The position numbers were made by a program, and so were the translations under genes. Shown piece by piece: positions 60,211 through 64,000 of a stretch of 64,000 nucleotides of DNA. The DNA lies in contig OY725489.1 in the NCBI GenBank assembly GCA_963281255.1, forward strand, positions 124,001 through 188,000, given 5' to 3'. Position 1 is the first letter of the stretch. Every line of letters begins with the position of its first letter. The notes below the pieces were generated by a model that saw only the letters and a program-made list of their open reading frames with translations, did not search any database and was not told the origin of the DNA. Source of the stretch: Aphrocallistes beatrix (Eukaryota > Porifera > Hexactinellida > Sceptrulophora > Aphrocallistidae).

Positions 60211-60634
60211 TTAGAACAATTGTAAACAATAATTAGGATTATCAGACAATACAAACAAAATGCCAGAATTAGAAATGGCAATACCATATGGTTCAATGAA
60301 TTCTCCTTTCCCGTTCCCTTCCCTTCCAATGGTGTGGAGGAGCTCCCCGGAGTTTGAGAGTATCTTGATGGCATGGTGTTCCAAGTCACTAACGAGGATA
60401 TTCTGTTCACAGTCCAGACAGAAGAAATGAGGATTCCATACCAAGCATCCCTGATCTTCTCCCCGAGACACGCAGGAGGTAAGGAGGTCTCCACTTCTGG
60501 AAAAGAAGTGGATGCAGTTGGGACTCAAGTCTAGTACCACCACTTTATCGGTCGTTAGTACGTCTCGAGGGAAACGTAGCGATCTTTGTCCGATAGTCTG
60601 TTTGTATTGTAGGAGGTTAGAGAACACGGATACT
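60211..60634 (-). pseudogene. NIQE-NHL gene, unit 4 (C4), 5'-truncated
   Basis: Only blades 4-6 and the end of blade 3 remain (VSVFSNLLQYKQTIG to NYCLQLF). The frame is open, with yet another set of variable-spot residues (LRFPRD, LDLSPN, VWNPHF, SDLEHH, IEPYG). A codon is lost before LTTDKV. The 5' junction at 60635 looks like a splice acceptor (CATTTCCAG/GAGTATC), so it could still serve as an exon. Confidence 0.75.
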
Positions 60635-60635
60635 C

Positions 60636-61082
60636 CTGGAAATGAAAAGAAATGGAAATGGATAGATGTGTCGTCAAAAAGTATTCGTCCTAGATCAAAA
60701 ATAATTATACCAGTGGAAAGAAGAGAGTTGGTGTATTTCATTTTTAAGTTTAAAATCTTAAATTTTCACAAAATGAGTTAGCAGTGACACATCAAATTAG
60801 GTCTCAGTTTTTGGTTAATATCTCATGAAATATTTATGATAAAAACTTTTCCTTTAAACTACGTTTATTTCAGCCTTGGTGTATTTTGTATTTCAAATTT
60901 CAAATTAAAATATTAATTTTTGAACGAATTATTAATATTTGAATTTACATTATAATAATGTGATATCACCGGGATTGAATCTATCAAAATATTTTCTTTT
61001 GATTACACCAGATCATATTTTGATTGCTGAATTCGTGTCCAGCACTAAATTTCCAGCAATTTGATATATATATTGACCATAT
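60636..61082. other. AT-rich spacer
   Basis: No gene or recognisable repeat seen apart from the junction with NHL C4. Confidence 0.4.
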
Positions 61083-61311
61083 TTGGAGAATTATTTTGGT
61101 TGCCCGTTCCTAGCAACGACCAGGAATGTTAAAACATTCCGATCTCCAAATTTTGGAGTACCATATCATAATATGGATAATATGGAATATATGATAGTTA
61201 TGTGCCATGCCTTTGTGGCAGGTATATTTGAATGTGGTAAAACTTTCAATATTCCTCAAACAGTCAATCTAATTTGTTCTGAATCCGAGTACCAGCAGAA
61301 GGTAAGCACAC
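61083..61311 (+). pseudogene. Exon-like fragment preceding the MBL-fold gene
   Basis: An open stretch ends FNIPQTVNLICSESEYQQK at a GTAAGC donor (61312). The same exon end and donor occur at 45285-45337 with the same downstream order, so it is a duplicated piece, probably from an MBL-family neighbour. I do not recognise the domain. Confidence 0.4.
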
Positions 61312-62219
61312 CTTGCCTATACGAACAGTGCATTAGCCTATTAGCAATCAATTTATAAGTTTCATGTATACCTCACTATGTTTCACTCCACCTCATACCA
61401 GTCCCTCATTCTCCTAGATGTTATGCTTTTAAGTATACATTGCTAGTGCAAACATTTATTAGTAAATCTTTTAGATAATATTCTTGCTAAAGCAATGAGG
61501 TTGATTGCAATAATATTGTTCGAATTATTACTAATACTGGCCAATCCGCTTGACGAGAAAGAAGAGTGGATGGACTCCAACAAAATTAGATTCAACTCAG
61601 CTAAACAACTGACTGGAGATGTTAATGGGAATGAAGTACACATTAAAAAGTCTCACGAGGAAATTGTTCCGAATCAGATAACCGTCTTGGCACTAGCAGT
61701 GGGACAGGGAGATAGTACATTCATAATATGTCCTAATAACGACCTCGTCATAATAGATATGGGATCATCAAACAGCAACAGTCCGTATGTATTGAACAAT
61801 AAAAATGTCCATAACATATTGGATAATCATCTCACATCTTATCCTTCTTCCAAGATCAGGATAATCATAACACATCCAGATATTGACCATTATAACTACT
61901 TTCAAGGTGCATTGGAAGGGTTGGAGTCCTCTGTTGAATATTTCATCCTAGGAGGAGACCTAAGCCAATACACGGACGGAAAATTCAACAGTTGGTTGTC
62001 AAACAATTTCGTAACAAAATACACTAAGCAGACCAAAGTATTTTTTTGTCGCTTAGTGTATATTCAATCAATAGAGGGTCATCTTGTTTTGGAAATAAAG
62101 ACTGCACACAAACCCTAAAGTACAGTTACACTAAAGATGCAGTATGGTAATATAAGTGTGCTATTTCCCCGAGATTTCGCATCCAATGAGGGACATAATA
62201 AGACAATCAAACACTATGA

Positions 62220-62607
62220 CAGTGGTTCTCAACCTTTCATGGTCCGTGGTTCCCCTACCGAGACCCTCAGCACCCGTGGCCCCCTGCCCTTCAATAGAAA
62301 AACGTAGATTTCGTTTTAACGTCTTTAAGTTCGATTATTTTATTCGCCACGCGAGACTGGCAAGCAAAAACTCAAAGCCAAAGCTACTAAATATATGCAA
62401 AAACAGTATGCAAGAATAAATACAGTAGAACTCGGTTAGTACTATATAATAAATACATTTTGGTTCAGAGAAATGAGTACGTACTAAGCTGAATTACTTC
62501 TTATCCCGAGTACGTACTAACCGAGTTCTACTGTAGTTAGTTTCAATTGGACAGTATGTTTGAGTCAATTCTTAAACATAGCCGATGATGGTGGTTGAGA
62601 AACGCTG
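62220..62607. mobile_element. hAT-like MITE (CAGTGGTTCTCAACC family), copy 2
   Basis: Same element and target as 45547-45998. The right duplication has drifted (CACTATGA at the left, CAGTATGA at the right). Contains the pogo-like MITE 62423-62533, which is shorter than in copy 1. Confidence 0.82.
62423..62533. mobile_element. Pogo-like MITE nested in the hAT MITE, internally deleted
   Basis: TIR CAGTAGAACTCGGTTAGTAC and its complement, TA on both sides, 111 bp against 171 bp at 45751. Confidence 0.78.
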
Positions 62608-62726
62608 CAGTATGAGAACACAGAAGAGTTAAACGCTACTATATATAAAATGGCACATCATGGCTCTGCCACTCATGGAAACATCCTTCACTATTTGTAT
62701 CGAATACAACCAAAGTCCGAATATAA

Positions 62727-62975
62727 TAGTTTGCGAGCCCGTGGGCCGGAAATCTAGGCAGGACTCCCCGAGATGACAACTGAGACGATGTTTTTAACTG
62801 TCACGAAGTACCATTTAAGGAATATTTGAGAAAATAGAACTTTGTTAGTTTTCACAAGTTGTGTCTGCAGAAACTCACTTTTTGTTTATAGTTAGTAACT
62901 TACAAAGCTGGCCAAAAATATTTCTGTAGGCATCTTGCGAGCCGAATAATTTAAGCGATTGCAAATTTTGGTCTG
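62727..62975. repeat. Dispersed repeat module R, copy 3
   Basis: Follows the MBL gene exactly as copy 1 does. It is uninterrupted at the Helitron-like target (TTTGTTTATAGTTAG). Confidence 0.7.
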
Positions 62976-63978
62976 CGATCAAATCTGGTAAGACTTCCAT
63001 GCTTGTTTCTTTAGTATTAGGGGGTTGTTTAAAAATTTAATTTCGTGGATTGATCTTAAATGAATGTGTAATCCATTGGTACTTCGATAATGTTTGCAAA
63101 ACAATTCTCTGGCAACTATTGTAAAGTTAGAAAATTTACTGATTGAATACGCAAGTTGTTGTGGAAATACAGTCCACTTCGGGTTTTTCGACACCTCATT
63201 TGCATAGAAAAATTTCACAATAACCTTTGTGCATTCCATAACGTAGAACATTAATTTAGCTATCTTAGTATGTAATATCAAGTCAGTAAGCGTTAACCAA
63301 AGTATGAAGTACGTGGGAGATCTCAGTGGTCAGTGGTTTGGGAGAATAAACCAGTTATCACAGTCTGCTTGTGAGGTCCCCGCAAGAGTTCCACGAGTTT
63401 GGTAGTCTCCATTGGAGGTCCAAGCAGAAGCGATGAATCATCATCGTTTCTACCTCCATCAGACGGTAGATGTCAGTATCTCCGGAGGGAACAGAGAGGC
63501 TGTCCTCCATGGCATCGATCTCATCATTATAGTCGTTATCCCAAAAAGATCTTTTCAATAATAGTCAGAGGATATCATTTTAGTGCAGCTCCTGGAAGGA
63601 GATGCCTTATGGCATGGACGGCGTGCAATGTCCGTCTGTGGCAGCCTGGGGCGTACTTAGTGCTTAAGTTAGTATTCAAACCATAAAACACATTAAAAAA
63701 TATATTTAATCAACATAAATTTCAACACTTTCACCTCCAACTTGGGGATTAAAAGAACAAGGTTTCGATCCGATCTCAATCACGATCCTAATTTTATATT
63801 TAAGGATCGTCGATCCGATCTCGATCCTCAAAAAAGGATCGCGATCCGGGTCTTTCGATGGATCGAAAGGACCTAATGCCCTAATTGAGACACAAAATTT
63901 CCTCTTGGTCTCTGCTGTTTATGAATTCATTTAGAAAAGTCTCAATTTGCTAAAAATAGAGGTGTTAGAATGTGTCAC
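62976..63978. other. Duplicated spacer leading into unit 5
   Basis: 63000-63095 repeats 58660-58755. 63105-63170 is a decayed NHL 5' flank (GTAAAGTTAGAAAATTTACT). 63545-63870 is the GATC-rich block. The minus-strand frame at 63358-63558 (DEIDAMEDSLSVPSGDTDIY) is repeated in part near 56690 and may be a fragment of an unidentified coding sequence. Confidence 0.45.
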
Positions 63979-64000
63979 CTTGCAGGTACTGCCTGAGTTC
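63979..64000 (-). pseudogene. Kynurenine-aminotransferase exon, unit 5 (cut by the window edge)
   Basis: The first 22 bp of the 3' end of the exon (CTTGCAGGTACTGCCTGAG on the plus strand), with the GT donor intact. Confidence 0.6.

Larger units (their letters stand above)
61495..62725 (+). pseudogene. Secreted metallo-beta-lactamase-fold hydrolase, split by a hAT MITE
   Basis: The ATG at 61495 gives a signal peptide (LIAIILFELLLILANP). The ComEC/Rec2-like MBL start follows (VLALAVGQGDSTFIICPNND; VIIDMGS) with the metal motif THPDIDH near 61870. The frame is open to 62118. An internal deletion joins KPKST-type sequence to the C-terminal part (KMQYGNISVLFPRDFASN-like, other frame, 62133-62219). 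The hAT MITE 62220-62607 comes next, then the HHGSATHGN motif (62650-62690). The missing middle and the insertion make the gene non-functional as it stands. The natural role would be a secreted phosphodiesterase or hydrolase. Confidence 0.7.

Noticed and set aside
47253-60634. A diversity-generating retroelement as the source of the variable NHL codons
   Set aside because: Variable codons are not limited to adenine positions, no reverse transcriptase or template repeat is visible, and the variation occurs at many separate spots rather than one C-terminal block.
1-64000. tRNA, rRNA or bacterial operon features
   Set aside because: No cloverleaf or rRNA core motifs were noticed on reading. Introns, TATA boxes and axonemal genes mark the sequence as eukaryotic. 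A tRNAscan run would be decisive.

Overview
The window is eukaryotic and almost certainly from a ciliated animal. It holds a complete 34-exon axonemal dynein heavy chain (DNAH10 type, about 4,630 codons), animal-type ATP6V1F and LAGE3/PCC1 genes, kynurenine-aminotransferase exons, TRIM-like coiled-coil/NHL proteins and secreted F5/8C-like proteins. Introns are mostly 40-200 bp, the base composition is AT-rich, and small DNA transposons are abundant. I would guess an early-branching compact genome, perhaps a sponge (possibly a glass sponge). That is inference; no marker here settles it.

Layout. (1) 1-6.5 kb, + strand: three tandem coiled-coil/NHL genes. The first carries two frameshifts; the other two are intact. 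(2) 6.6-7.4 kb, - strand: ATP6V1F and LAGE3. (3) 7.5-39.8 kb, - strand: DNAH10. One intron (9814-23205, 13.4 kb) is about a hundred times longer than its neighbours. It contains a same-strand array of five secreted coiled-coil + F5/8C-like genes (two intact, three broken in different ways), stacked palindromic elements, hAT MITEs, Helitron-like and pogo-like elements. (4) 40-43.8 kb, - strand: a three-exon coiled-coil protein. (5) 44.2-64 kb: a segmental-duplication zone. Its repeating pieces are one orphan kynurenine-aminotransferase exon, an NHL gene with NIQE repeats at its N terminus, a truncated frizzled-like receptor exon, a secreted metallo-beta-lactamase-fold gene, GATC-rich repeats and many nested MITEs.

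Most notable observation. The duplicated NHL genes of 47-61 kb are nearly identical in frame and flanking codons, including many synonymous positions. They differ by whole-codon replacements at the same two spots of every NHL blade: the x-x-P-x step and the D-x-x-x-H step. This looks like a diversified binding face on a constant scaffold. The dynein-intron array shows a parallel design: a near-constant N-terminal half and an F5/8C-like domain whose loop residues differ among paralogs. Together they suggest a locus of diversifying recognition-type genes, with tandem duplication, pseudogenes, conversion tracts and mobile elements. The immune or allorecognition reading is inference.

Regulation visible in the sequence. 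The five array genes share a TATA box about 65 bp upstream of the ATG and one to three TGAGTCA (AP-1-like) heptamers further out. The NIQE-NHL genes share an RFX X-box (GTTGCTATGGAAAC) about 100 bp upstream of the ATG, as is typical of ciliary genes.
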